DNA from: Szabonella alba
Lineage (GTDB): Bacteria > Pseudomonadota > Alphaproteobacteria > Rhodobacterales > Rhodobacteraceae
Reading direction: 5' to 3'
NCBI RefSeq assembly: GCF_016765775.1
Contig: NZ_JAESVN010000002.1
Location: 124,001-188,000 of the forward strand
Length of the DNA: 64,000 nucleotides
Positions within the stretch are counted from its first letter, which is position 1. Each line of letters begins with the position of its first letter. The notes beneath the pieces are model-generated. The model did not search any database. It was not told the origin of the DNA and saw only the letters and a program-made list of their open reading frames with translations. This document shows, one piece after another, positions 45,658 through 53,970 of this stretch. A program made the translations under genes and the position numbers.

Positions 45658-45692
45658 GACGCCCGTCCCGTATCCGGGTCGGGCGTCTTTTT
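45658..45692 (+). terminator. Rho-independent terminator of the DUF2853 gene
   Basis: GACGCCCG (45658-45665) pairs with CGGGCGTC (45680-45687), followed by TTTTT. Inner bases CCCG and CGGG can extend the stem. Confidence 0.88.
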
Positions 45693-45837
45693 ATCGTGTA
45701 TATCAATACATTAATTCAATTTCGCCGTGTTTCGTCTTTGTGTGGAAGACGCCGATCAGCTATGCGTGAAAGCGCAGGGCAGGATGTCCGGGACCTTTCA
45801 GGAATCGCGTGTGGTGCAAAGGGAGCACGCGGGGTGG

Positions 45838-45874
45838 ATGGGGGGTCCTGCTGGGGTGCGGGGTCCCCCATTTT
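45838..45874 (+). other. hairpin in the 45626-46120 noncoding stretch
   Basis: ATGGGGG (45838-45844) and CCCCCAT (45865-45871) form a 7-bp stem followed by TTT. It lies in a 495-nt stretch that otherwise holds only the terminator above and no convincing gene. It may terminate or structure a short transcript; evidence is weak. Confidence 0.35.
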
Positions 45875-46120
45875 GATGCTGGCAAGGCGCGGCAGACCGT
45901 AAGTCGCAACGCCGAAATTCCGAAAGCAACCTTTTTGCAGCCGGTTTTCTAACCATGCTTACCCTTGCGGCGTTCCTCCTCCACCACGCGGCCCATCCCA
46001 CACAACTGGAAATCGCCTCAATCCGGCATCCGCGATTGACGCCCGGAGGGGGCTGTGGAACACAAGGGGCAACCGCAGCCCCTTTTCGCGCCCCGGCTCC
46101 GGTCCCGGCGCAATCCGCAC

Positions 46121-46882
46121 ATGATGACACGCAGTTACGCCATCGGCGATATCCATGGGCAGTTGCCTGCCCTGCAAGAGGCCCATCGCCTGATCCTTCA
46201 GGATCGCGACCGCACCGGCGACGGTGACGCCCCGGTGATCCATCTGGGCGATCTGGTTGATCGGGGCCCCGATGTGCGCGGCGTGATCGACACGCTGATG
46301 GAGGGCATGGCGGGCCGTGAACCCTGGCTTGCGATCAAGGGCAATCATGACCGCATGTTCGGCCTGTTCCTTGACGATCCGCTGGCGGTGGATCCCGGGC
46401 TGCAATCCGCGCTCAGCTATCTCAACCCCCGGATCGGCGGGCAGGCGACGCTGGCTTCGTATGGCGTGCCCAATGCGCAGGACCGCCCCATCGCCAAGGT
46501 GCATGATGAGGCGCTGGTCCGCGTGCCGCAGGCGCATCTGGATTTTCTGGCCGCGCTGCCGCTTTATCACCACCGGGGGGACTGCCTGTTCGTGCATGCG
46601 GGTCTGCGCCCGGATGTGGCCCTGCCCGACCAGACCGAGGATGATCTGCTGTGGATCCGCGAACCGTTCCTGTCGGACCGGCGCGACCACGGCGCGCTGG
46701 TCGTCCATGGCCATACCGCGCTTGCAGCCGCAGTGCATTACGGCAATCGCGTCAATCTTGACAGCGGCGCGGGCTATGGCAATCCGCTGACCGTGGTGGT
46801 GATCGAGGGCCGGCAGGTCTGGCAGCTTGGGCCAAAGGGGCGGATCCCACTTCCCGTCACGCCCGGGGCTGATAACCGCTGA
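46121..46882 (+). CDS. calcineurin-like metallophosphatase (bacterial Ser/Thr phosphatase PrpE/PphA type)
   Basis: A 253-residue phosphatase with all PPP metal-site motifs in order: AIGDIHGQ at the N-terminus, LGDLVDRGPDV near 45, KGNHDRMF near 75, FVHAGLRPD near 163 and VHGHTALAAAV near 203. It probably dephosphorylates serine/threonine residues or diadenosine polyphosphates. Start choice is uncertain: ATG 46121 begins at the conserved fold but has a poor ribosome site, whereas GTG 46055 has GGAGG five bases upstream and would add 22 mostly basic residues. Confidence 0.82.
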   Translation: MMTRSYAIGDIHGQLPALQEAHRLILQDRDRTGDGDAPVIHLGDLVDRGPDVRGVIDTLMEGMAGREPWLAIKGNHDRMFGLFLDDPLAVDPGLQSALSYLNPRIGGQATLASYGVPNAQDRPIAKVHDEALVRVPQAHLDFLAALPLYHHRGDCLFVHAGLRPDVALPDQTEDDLLWIREPFLSDRRDHGALVVHGHTALAAAVHYGNRVNLDSGAGYGNPLTVVVIEGRQVWQLGPKGRIPLPVTPGADNR

Positions 46883-47009
46883 TCCGCGCTGCGATCCGGT
46901 CCCGCGCCGGTTTTCCCGCAAAACTCCGCCGTCCTTGTCCCGCTGCGGGCTTCCCCTGTGCCGTCCCGATTGGTATACCAAGCCGAAATCGGTTCAGGAG
47001 GACTTGACG

Positions 47010-48524
47010 ATGACGTTCAAACCCCATGGCAAACATCTGATCGCGGGCGAATGGGTCGGGGGCGGCGCGACCTTCCGGTCCGAGCCCGCAACCGGCGACG
47101 CCCATGAATTTTCGGTCGGCACGGTCGATCTGGTGAACCGCGCCTGTGAGGCGGCGGAAGATGCGTTCTGGTCTTACGGCTATTCCAGCCGCGAAGACCG
47201 CGCGAAATTCCTTGAAACCATCGCGGATGAGATCGAGGCCCGCGCTGAGGCCATCACCGAGGTCGGTTCGGCCGAATCCGGCCTGCCCACCGCGCGCCTG
47301 CAGGGGGAACGCGGTCGCACGACGGGGCAGCTGCGCCTGTTCGCCTCGCATATCCGCGCGGGGGATTATCTGGACCGCCGTCATGACAAGGCGCTGCCCG
47401 ACCGTCAGCCCCTGCCGCGCCCCGAAATCCGCATGATCCAGCGGCCCATCGGCCCGGTTGCGGTGTTCGGCGCCTCGAACTTCCCGCTGGCGTTTTCGAC
47501 TGCCGGGGGCGACACCGCCTCGGCGCTGGCCGCCGGTTGCCCGGTTGTGGTGAAGGGCCATTCCGCCCATCCCGGCACCGCCGAGATCGTGGCCGAGGCG
47601 ATCCATGCCGCGATTGCCGCCTGCGGTCTGCATCCAGGCGTGTTCAGCCTTATTCAGGGCGGGCGGCGCGATGTCGGCACGGCACTGGTGCAGCACCCGC
47701 TGATCAAGGCGGTCGGGTTCACCGGATCACTGGGCGGTGGTCGTGCGCTGTTCGATCTGTGCGCCCAACGGCCCGAGCCTATCCCCTTCTTCGGCGAGCT
47801 GGGTTCGGTCAACCCGAATTTCCTGCTGCCGCAGGCGCTGGCCAATCGCGGTGAGGCGATTGCCAATGGCTGGGCCGGGTCGCTGACCATGGGCGCAGGG
47901 CAGTTCTGCACCAACCCCGGCATCATGGTTCTGCCCGACGGTCCCGAGGCCGATGCCTTTGTCGCGACCACCAAGGCCGCGCTGGAAAAGATCGCACCGC
48001 AGACCATGCTGACCGACGGCATCGCCAAGGCTTACCGCGACGGGCAATCGCGCTTTCAGGGGCGCAATGCAGTGGCGCCGGTTCTGGAAACCGAGAGCCC
48101 GGGCCGCACGGCCAATCCCAACCTGTATGAAACCACGGCCAGCGCCTATCTGCAGGACCACGCTTTGGGTGAAGAGGTCTTCGGACCGCTGGGCCTTGTC
48201 GTGCGCGTCTCGGATCCGGCGGAAATGGTGTCGCTGGCCAAGGGTTTTGAAGGTCAGCTGACCGCAACCCTGCATATGGACGATGGCGATGCCGACCTGG
48301 CCCGCAGCCTGCTGCCGGTGCTGGAGCGCAAGGCGGGCCGGGTTCTCGCCAACGGTTTTTCTACCGGGGTCGAAGTGTCCGAGGCGATGGTGCATGGCGG
48401 GCCCTATCCGGCCTCAACCAATTTCGGCGCAACCTCGGTCGGCACAATGGCGATCCGGCGCTTCCTGCGCCCGGTTGCCTATCAGAACTTGCCAGATGCG
48501 ATCCTGCCTGCCGATCTGGCCTGA
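47010..48524 (+). CDS. aldehyde dehydrogenase, alpha-ketoglutaric semialdehyde dehydrogenase-like
   Basis: A 504-residue NADP-type ALDH. Catalytic features are FFGELGSVNPNFLLP near 265 (general base) and MGAGQFCTNPG near 300 (nucleophile Cys). The start FKPHGKHLIAGEWVGGGATFRSEPATG and the C-terminal PYPASTNFGATSVGTMAIRRFLRPVAYQ match KGSADHs, which make 2-oxoglutarate at the end of arabinose, galactarate or hydroxyproline routes. AGGAGG precedes ATG 47010. No matching upstream pathway genes adjoin it, so the source of its substrate is unclear. Confidence 0.8.
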   Translation: MTFKPHGKHLIAGEWVGGGATFRSEPATGDAHEFSVGTVDLVNRACEAAEDAFWSYGYSSREDRAKFLETIADEIEARAEAITEVGSAESGLPTARLQGERGRTTGQLRLFASHIRAGDYLDRRHDKALPDRQPLPRPEIRMIQRPIGPVAVFGASNFPLAFSTAGGDTASALAAGCPVVVKGHSAHPGTAEIVAEAIHAAIAACGLHPGVFSLIQGGRRDVGTALVQHPLIKAVGFTGSLGGGRALFDLCAQRPEPIPFFGELGSVNPNFLLPQALANRGEAIANGWAGSLTMGAGQFCTNPGIMVLPDGPEADAFVATTKAALEKIAPQTMLTDGIAKAYRDGQSRFQGRNAVAPVLETESPGRTANPNLYETTASAYLQDHALGEEVFGPLGLVVRVSDPAEMVSLAKGFEGQLTATLHMDDGDADLARSLLPVLERKAGRVLANGFSTGVEVSEAMVHGGPYPASTNFGATSVGTMAIRRFLRPVAYQNLPDAILPADLA

Positions 48525-48582
48525 TACCCTTTGGTCCGGGCGGATAATCTGCCCGGACCCTTCCCCGCCGAAAGGAATATCC

Positions 48583-48879
48583 ATGCTGGCCGTGACCGTC
48601 CGTTTCCGTATCAAGCCGGGCAAGATGTCCGAATTCCTGACCCATATGCGCAAGAATGCCGAAGGCGCGCGGCGCGATGAACCCGGCTGCCGCCGGTTCG
48701 ACATCTGCACCGATCCCGACCGCCCGGATGAGGCATTCCTGTATGAGCTTTACGACGATGCCGCCGCCTTTGCCGCGCATCAGCAGATGCCGCATTTTCT
48801 GGCCATGCGCGCCGTGGCACCTGAATATGTCGAAAGCCGCGACCTGACCACCTGGTCGGTCGTCGAAACCGAAAGCTGA
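48583..48879 (+). CDS. antibiotic biosynthesis monooxygenase (ABM) domain protein
   Basis: A 98-residue ferredoxin-like dimeric alpha/beta-barrel protein. AVTVRFRIKPGKMSEFLTHM, then EPGCRRFDI, then FLYELYDDAAAFAAHQQMPHF are the standard ABM blocks; members include quinol monooxygenases such as YgiN and LsrG-like proteins. It follows the KGSADH-like gene by 58 nt, with AAAGGA before ATG 48583, and is probably cotranscribed. Substrate is unknown. Confidence 0.85.
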   Translation: MLAVTVRFRIKPGKMSEFLTHMRKNAEGARRDEPGCRRFDICTDPDRPDEAFLYELYDDAAAFAAHQQMPHFLAMRAVAPEYVESRDLTTWSVVETES

Positions 48880-48895
48880 AAACAGCCCCGGCTTT

Positions 48896-49705
48896 TCAGC
48901 CGCGTTCGGAAAACAGTCTCTGGGCAATGTATTTGCCCAGAATGACCGTCACGACAATCGCGATCAGCAGCACCGACACGGCAGCGATTGCCGGGTCGAT
49001 ATTGTCGCGCAGGCCCATCCACATCAGGCGCGGCAACGTCACCGCATTGACCGAGGTGATGAACAGCGTCACGCCGATCTCTTCCCAGCTTAGGACGAAA
49101 GTCAGGAACAGTGCGGTCAGCACGCCAAAGCGGATATTGGGCAGGATCACCCGCAGGATGCGCGTGGGCAGGCTGGCGCCCATGCTGCGCGCGGCAAGGT
49201 CGATGCGCCGGTCCAGTTGCGACAGCGACACGGTAATCAGCACCACCGCGAACGGCGCGATCATCACCGCATGGGCCAGCGCCACACCAATCCATGTGTC
49301 ATAGGCCACGACCGAATTGAACTGGCTGAGCGTGATGAGAAAGAAATACAGCGTCAGTGCCGAAACCACCGGCGGCGCCACCATCGGCAACAGCGCCAGC
49401 CCCATGTAAAGCGCGGCAAAACGCGGCTGGATCATCCAGATCCCAAGACTGAACAGCAGCGCAAGGCCCGTCGCGATCAGCGAACTCAAGAGCCCGATGC
49501 GGACCGACAGCCATGCGCCCTCTGCCCATGCCGGATTGGTCATCAGCGTCTGGTAATGGCGCAGCGACCATTCCCCGTCAGGCAGCGAAAGATAGCGGTT
49601 CGGCGTGAAGGAAACCGGGATGACCGCGACCAGCGGCATCAGCAGAAAGACCGCAACCAGCGCGGCCAGAACCGTCGCCAGCATTCCGGGGCGCAGCAAT
49701 GTCAT
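48896..49705 (-). CDS. potC: ABC transporter permease, PotC type
   Basis: A 269-residue inner-membrane permease with six hydrophobic segments and the cytoplasmic EAA loop (AARSMGASLPTRILRVILPNIR, near 180). It pairs with the PotB-type permease, whose stop overlaps its start by 4 nt. Together with the ATPase and receptor it forms a spermidine/putrescine-family importer (class 4 polyamine/opine/phosphonate family). The exact ligand may not be a polyamine; see the neighbouring guanidino-hydrolase cluster. Confidence 0.85.
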   Translation of the reverse strand: MTLLRPGMLATVLAALVAVFLLMPLVAVIPVSFTPNRYLSLPDGEWSLRHYQTLMTNPAWAEGAWLSVRIGLLSSLIATGLALLFSLGIWMIQPRFAALYMGLALLPMVAPPVVSALTLYFFLITLSQFNSVVAYDTWIGVALAHAVMIAPFAVVLITVSLSQLDRRIDLAARSMGASLPTRILRVILPNIRFGVLTALFLTFVLSWEEIGVTLFITSVNAVTLPRLMWMGLRDNIDPAIAAVSVLLIAIVVTVILGKYIAQRLFSERG

Positions 49706-50523
49706 GACCCGCCCCCCGGTCTGGCCTGCCGCAGCAAGGCGGCCAGCATCGCCCCGACCGCCAGCATCAGCAGCACCGAAATCGCGGCGCCCAGCCCCCA
49801 GTTCGGGCTTTGGAAGATGCGCAGATAGATCAGTTCGGCCACCATCACGCTGCGCCCGCCGCCCAGAATGGCCGGCGTCACGAAAAACCCAAGCGCAAAG
49901 ACGAAGACGACCAGCGCCGCACCGATCACCCCGGCCCGCGTCATCGGCAGGAACACCTGCCAGAACACCCGCGCCCGGCTGGCCCCCATGCCGCGCGCCG
50001 CCATCAGGACACGCTCATCCACCGACCGCATGGCCGAGGCCAGCGGAAAGACCGCGAAGGGGATCAGGAAATGCACCATGCCGACAACCACGCCAAACTC
50101 GTTGCGCACCATGGTCAGCGGATCGCTTGTCAGCCCCGTCGCCTGCAGCCAGCCATTGACGATGCCGCGATTGGACAGCAGCGCCAGCCAGCCAAAGGCG
50201 CGGGTCAGCACCGAAATCCAGAACGGGATCAGGATGCACAGTTCCACCACCAGCCGCTGCACCGGACTGCCCCGCACCCAGATCAGGGCGACGATATAGG
50301 CCAGCACCACCGACAGGACCGTGACAATCGCGCAGATCCGCAAGGTGCGCCACAACACAGAACGCACCAAGGGATCGGTCAGCGCGGCACGATATTGCTC
50401 CAGCCCCGGTTCGGGCAGGGTCACGCTCCAGCGCAGGATGCCCAGAAAGGGCAGCACATAGACCAGCGCCAGAAACAGAAGCAGCGGGCCGATCAGCAAA
50501 AGGGCGCGGGTGGGGGCGGGCAT
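49702..50523 (-). CDS. potB: ABC transporter permease, PotB type
   Basis: A 273-residue permease with six membrane segments, starting LLLIGPLLLFLALVYVLPFLGIL. The EAA loop is MAARGMGASRARVFWQVFLPMTR near 190. It follows the receptor gene by 78 nt and precedes the PotC-type gene with a 4-nt overlap. It belongs to the spermidine/putrescine-type importer encoded from 52799 to 48896. Confidence 0.85.
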   Translation of the reverse strand: MPAPTRALLLIGPLLLFLALVYVLPFLGILRWSVTLPEPGLEQYRAALTDPLVRSVLWRTLRICAIVTVLSVVLAYIVALIWVRGSPVQRLVVELCILIPFWISVLTRAFGWLALLSNRGIVNGWLQATGLTSDPLTMVRNEFGVVVGMVHFLIPFAVFPLASAMRSVDERVLMAARGMGASRARVFWQVFLPMTRAGVIGAALVVFVFALGFFVTPAILGGGRSVMVAELIYLRIFQSPNWGLGAAISVLLMLAVGAMLAALLRQARPGGGS

Positions 50524-50601
50524 CTTGGCCTTTCAGGACAAGGATGGATCTTTCAGGGCAAGCACCGGCCCCGGCGGCGTATGCCGGGGCCGGTGACCGG
50601 A

Positions 50602-51717
50602 TCAGGAGGAAATGATGGCCAGGAATTCATCCAGCACGGGGCCGTAATTTTCCTCATACCATGGCATGTCCAGCGGGATCTGCACCGCGAAATTCGCCGG
50701 ATCCACCGGGTTGAACCGCGCCTCATCGGGTGGCAGCAGCGCATCGGCGGCGGGATTGGCGGGGCCCTGCGCCAGCATGCGGAACATGACCAGCTGCTTT
50801 TCGGGATCCTGCGCCGACGCGATGAAATTCATCGCGGCCTCGGTGCCGCCGGGATTGCCCTTGATGACCGCCATCGACCCCGGCGCGATCAGCCCCTGAT
50901 CCCAGATGAAGCCGATATCGCCGCCCGAATCCTCTTCGATCAGCTTGGCGCGGGTCGACCAGATCAGCGCCATCGACGCCTCACCGTTCAGAAGGATCGA
51001 CTGGCTTTCCGATCCGCCGCCCCAATAGGCCACGACATGTTCCTTGAACGCCTCAAGCTTGGCATGGGCGCGGGGGATATCCAGCGGATAGAGGTCCTCG
51101 GGCGCCACGCCATCGGCCAGCAGCGCCGCCTCCCACATGCCGACGCCCCATTTGTAAAGCGACCGTTTGCCGGGGAATTTCTCGGTATCGAAGAAATCGG
51201 CCATGCCGGTGGGCGGGTTGTCGCCAAAGCGGGTTTTGTCATAGGCGATGATATAGCTGTAGAAATAGCTCGATGCCGCATGATCCCAGCCAAAGCCCTC
51301 ACGCATCTTGCCCCGGTCCACGATCGCATAGTCGATGGGCTCGATCATGCCCTTCTTGCCCAAGGCCTCGGCCGAAAACGGGTCGGCATCGACGATATCC
51401 CAGCTTGGATTGCCGCTTTCGAACTGTGCTGCAATCGCACCTTCGGTCGGGCCTGACCCGTCCTGCCGGACAGTGATGCCCGCATCGGCCAGAAAGGCCT
51501 GGCCATAGGCCGCGTCATAGGCGGGCCCGGCATCGCCGCCCCAGTTGACGAAAACCAGTTGCCCCGATTGCGCCCGCGCCGCATCGGGCCGCAGGCCGAG
51601 TGCGGTGCCGCCCAGCAGCGCCGCCATCCCCATGGCAAAATCGCGGCGGCTGATCCGGCCCTTGGCAAGCCGGGTCTGAAGGATCTCGATACAGTCTTTC
51701 TGGAATGGTCCGTTCAT
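50602..51717 (-). CDS. ABC transporter substrate-binding protein, PotD/PotF family, Tat-exported
   Basis: A 371-residue periplasmic receptor. A Tat signal is visible: RISRRDFAMGMAALLGGTALGL and cleavage after ARA before QSGQLVFVNWGGD (about residue 45). The receptor core VFVNWGGDAGPAYDAAY, DNPPTGMADFFDTEKFPGKR and GEASMALIWSTRAK are typical of the polyamine/opine/thiamine group. I chose ATG 51717. Tat export is less usual for this family but is common in Rhodobacteraceae. The ligand is probably cationic. Confidence 0.85.
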   Translation of the reverse strand: MNGPFQKDCIEILQTRLAKGRISRRDFAMGMAALLGGTALGLRPDAARAQSGQLVFVNWGGDAGPAYDAAYGQAFLADAGITVRQDGSGPTEGAIAAQFESGNPSWDIVDADPFSAEALGKKGMIEPIDYAIVDRGKMREGFGWDHAASSYFYSYIIAYDKTRFGDNPPTGMADFFDTEKFPGKRSLYKWGVGMWEAALLADGVAPEDLYPLDIPRAHAKLEAFKEHVVAYWGGGSESQSILLNGEASMALIWSTRAKLIEEDSGGDIGFIWDQGLIAPGSMAVIKGNPGGTEAAMNFIASAQDPEKQLVMFRMLAQGPANPAADALLPPDEARFNPVDPANFAVQIPLDMPWYEENYGPVLDEFLAIISS

Positions 51718-51773
51718 TGTCGGTCTCCCTGTTATGTCGATATTTGGATCCCGGACCGGCAGCGCCGGAGGGA

Positions 51774-52799
51774 TCAGAGCAGAAAGCCGCGCGACGGGGC
51801 CCATGTGGCCCAGACGGCAGCGCCGGGGGTCAGACCCTCGGGCAGATCGGCGGTCGGCCGGTGCAGGACCAGCGCGCTGCCCGATGCGGTTTCCAGCAGG
51901 ATCCGCGTCTCGGCCCCCAGATAGGTCAGGTCGGTCAGCCGTGCCGCCACCGCATTGCCGTCGGCAGGATCGGTCAGCGAGAGGCCCATATATTCCGGCC
52001 GGATGGCAAGGTCGCCCGCAGGCCCCGGCGTCTGGACGGCGCGGCCTTCCACCGTACCGTCCACAACGGGCAGAATGTTGATATCGCCCAGAAATTCGGC
52101 CACAAAACGATTGGCGGGGCGTTCATAAACCTCCCGCGGGGGGGCGAGTTGCTGCAAGCGGCCCTTTTCAAAGATCGCGACGCGCGACGACAGGGCCAGC
52201 GCCTCGGACTGGTCATGCGTGACGAAAACAAAGGTCGTGCCGGTATCGCGATGGATGCGGCGCATTTCATCCTGCATCTGGCCGCGCAGGTTCTTGTCCA
52301 GCGCCGAAAAGGGTTCATCCAGCAACAGAACTGGCGGTTCGCAGGCCAGCGCCCGGGCCAGCGCCACGCGCTGTTGCTGCCCGCCCGACAGGCCCGTGGG
52401 GCGTTTATGCGCATGGCCCGAAAGCCCTGTCATTTCAACCATCGCATCGACGCGGGCCTTGACCTGTGCCGCCGATTTCCGCTGCACTTTAAGCGGAAAG
52501 GCGATGTTTTCCGCCACGGTCATATGCGGAAACAGCGCATAGCCCTGAAACACCATGCCAAAGCCGCGCTTTTCCGCGGGAATCGTCGTCATCTCCTGCC
52601 CGTCCAGCGTCAGGTGGCCCGATGTCGGGGCCTCAAACCCCGACAAGACCATCAAAAAGGTCGTCTTGCCTGATCCCGAAGGCCCCAGCAGGGTCAGAAA
52701 CTCACCACGACCGATCACCATGGATATATCGGCCAGCGCGGTGAAGCTGCCGAAAGTCTTGCCGATCTGATGCGCGCCGATTTCCGCTGCTCTGGTCAC
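51774..52799 (-). CDS. potA: ABC transporter ATP-binding protein, PotA type
   Basis: A 341-residue ATPase. Walker A is LLGPSGSGKTTFL near 40, the signature is LSGGQQQRVALARALA near 138, Walker B is VLLLDEPFSALD near 160, and the H-loop is FVTHDQSEALALS near 192. A C-terminal TOBE domain follows (RPEYMGLS, then AVWATWAP). It starts with GTG at 52799; an ATG two bases upstream is in another frame. It is the first gene of the four-gene importer operon. The LysR gene upstream on the same strand ends 116 nt away. Confidence 0.85.
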   Translation of the reverse strand: MTRAAEIGAHQIGKTFGSFTALADISMVIGRGEFLTLLGPSGSGKTTFLMVLSGFEAPTSGHLTLDGQEMTTIPAEKRGFGMVFQGYALFPHMTVAENIAFPLKVQRKSAAQVKARVDAMVEMTGLSGHAHKRPTGLSGGQQQRVALARALACEPPVLLLDEPFSALDKNLRGQMQDEMRRIHRDTGTTFVFVTHDQSEALALSSRVAIFEKGRLQQLAPPREVYERPANRFVAEFLGDINILPVVDGTVEGRAVQTPGPAGDLAIRPEYMGLSLTDPADGNAVAARLTDLTYLGAETRILLETASGSALVLHRPTADLPEGLTPGAAVWATWAPSRGFLL

Positions 52800-52915
52800 A
52801 TGGGGGCCCTGAACTGAATGTGGGATTGACCCAAGCCTAGGGACCGGAGCGGGGCACAGGCAACCGAAAGTTTTTCGCGCGGTTGTGAAACAGGATTTGC
52901 CGATACAGGCTGCGC

Positions 52916-53797
52916 TTAACCTTCGGGCATTTCACCGCGCAACCAGCCGCGAAAGGCGGCACTGGCGGGATTGCCGGATTTTTCCGGGGGTAGGACCATG
53001 AAATAGGATCGCGGCGACAGAATCGACAGATCGAAGGGCCGCACCAGTTGACCCGAGGCCATGGCCTGCTGGCATATGAACTCATCCCCCATTGCGACCC
53101 CTTGCGAGGCCAGCGCCGCCGAATAGACCAGATTCATGTCGGAAAACCGGATACCGCCCTGCGCCACCTCCTCGGGCAGGCCGGCAAGGCGGAACCAGCT
53201 TTCCCAATCCTCGGTCGTGCCCAGATGCAGAAGCGGGGCATCAGGCAGGTTTTCCGGAACATCGAGATCCAGCCGGTTCAGCAGCGCGGGGCTGCAAAGC
53301 GGGGTGAATTCCACCTCTTTCAGCAGTTCCACCTCCATTCCCGGCGCATTGCCGTAACCGAAGGTGATGAACAGATCCACATCAGGATTGCTGGTATCAT
53401 CCAGCCTGCGGGGGGTCACCAGCGACAACAGCACATCGGGAAAGGCGCCGCAAAACCCCGCGATCCGGGGGCAAAGCCAGCTTGACGCGAAACCGGCCGG
53501 GCAGGACACGGTCAGCGCCCCCGAAATCCCCCGCGCGGCATTGCGTGTGGCGGATCCCGAGATCAGCGCCAGCGCCGACCGGATATCCTGCGCATAGGCC
53601 ATGCCCTGCGGTGTCAGTTCGACCCGCGTGCCAACCCGGTTCATCAGGCGGAAGCCCAGATCGCGTTCCAGAAGCCGCAACTGATGGCTGACCGCACTGC
53701 GCGTCAGGCACAGCTCATCCGCCGCCTGCCAGACCGTGCCGTGGCGGGCAAAGCTTTCCAGCGCGCGCAGCGCCTGCGTGGAAGGGACGCGGGACAT
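52916..53797 (-). CDS. LysR-family transcriptional regulator (GcvA-like)
   Basis: A 293-residue LysR regulator. The HTH is LRALESFARHGTVWQAADELCLTRSAVSHQLRLLE in outline (residues 10-44), with the GcvA-like VSHQLR recognition helix. The effector domain includes GALTVSCPAGFASSWLCPRI near 95 and ASQGVAMGDEFICQ near 235. I chose ATG 53797. It lies between the ABC operon (same strand, downstream) and the divergent M20-DDAH-FAD operon, so it probably controls both. Confidence 0.88.
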   Translation of the reverse strand: MSRVPSTQALRALESFARHGTVWQAADELCLTRSAVSHQLRLLERDLGFRLMNRVGTRVELTPQGMAYAQDIRSALALISGSATRNAARGISGALTVSCPAGFASSWLCPRIAGFCGAFPDVLLSLVTPRRLDDTSNPDVDLFITFGYGNAPGMEVELLKEVEFTPLCSPALLNRLDLDVPENLPDAPLLHLGTTEDWESWFRLAGLPEEVAQGGIRFSDMNLVYSAALASQGVAMGDEFICQQAMASGQLVRPFDLSILSPRSYFMVLPPEKSGNPASAAFRGWLRGEMPEG

Positions 53798-53823
53798 GGG
53801 CTGAGTCGGGCCTTTCGCGGTGT

Positions 53824-53858
53824 ACCTAGGCAAGGCTAGCCTGACACGGGCCTTAGGT
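53824..53858. promoter_or_regulatory. nested palindromes in the LysR / M20 amidohydrolase gap
   Basis: ACCTAGGC (53824-53831) and GCCTTAGGT (53850-53858) form imperfect inverted arms. Inside them lies the perfect 10-bp palindrome AGGCTAGCCT (53833-53842). The site is 27-61 bp from the LysR start and is a reasonable LysR binding region, but the promoters are not identified. Confidence 0.45.
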
Positions 53859-53970
53859 GAATATGGTTTGTCATTCGGGCAAGAAGGTTTCACTGGTCGC
53901 AAATACCGTCGCGCGTGTAGCGATAGAAAGGGGCCGGCTTGTCATTCCGCTACCGGCCCTTGTCCCTCCG

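Noticed and set aside
45696-45902. A possible 68-residue ORF after the DUF2853 terminator
   Set aside because: It starts within the tail of the terminator, lacks a ribosome site, is rich in Arg/Gly/Cys without pattern, and its end overlaps the hairpin region.
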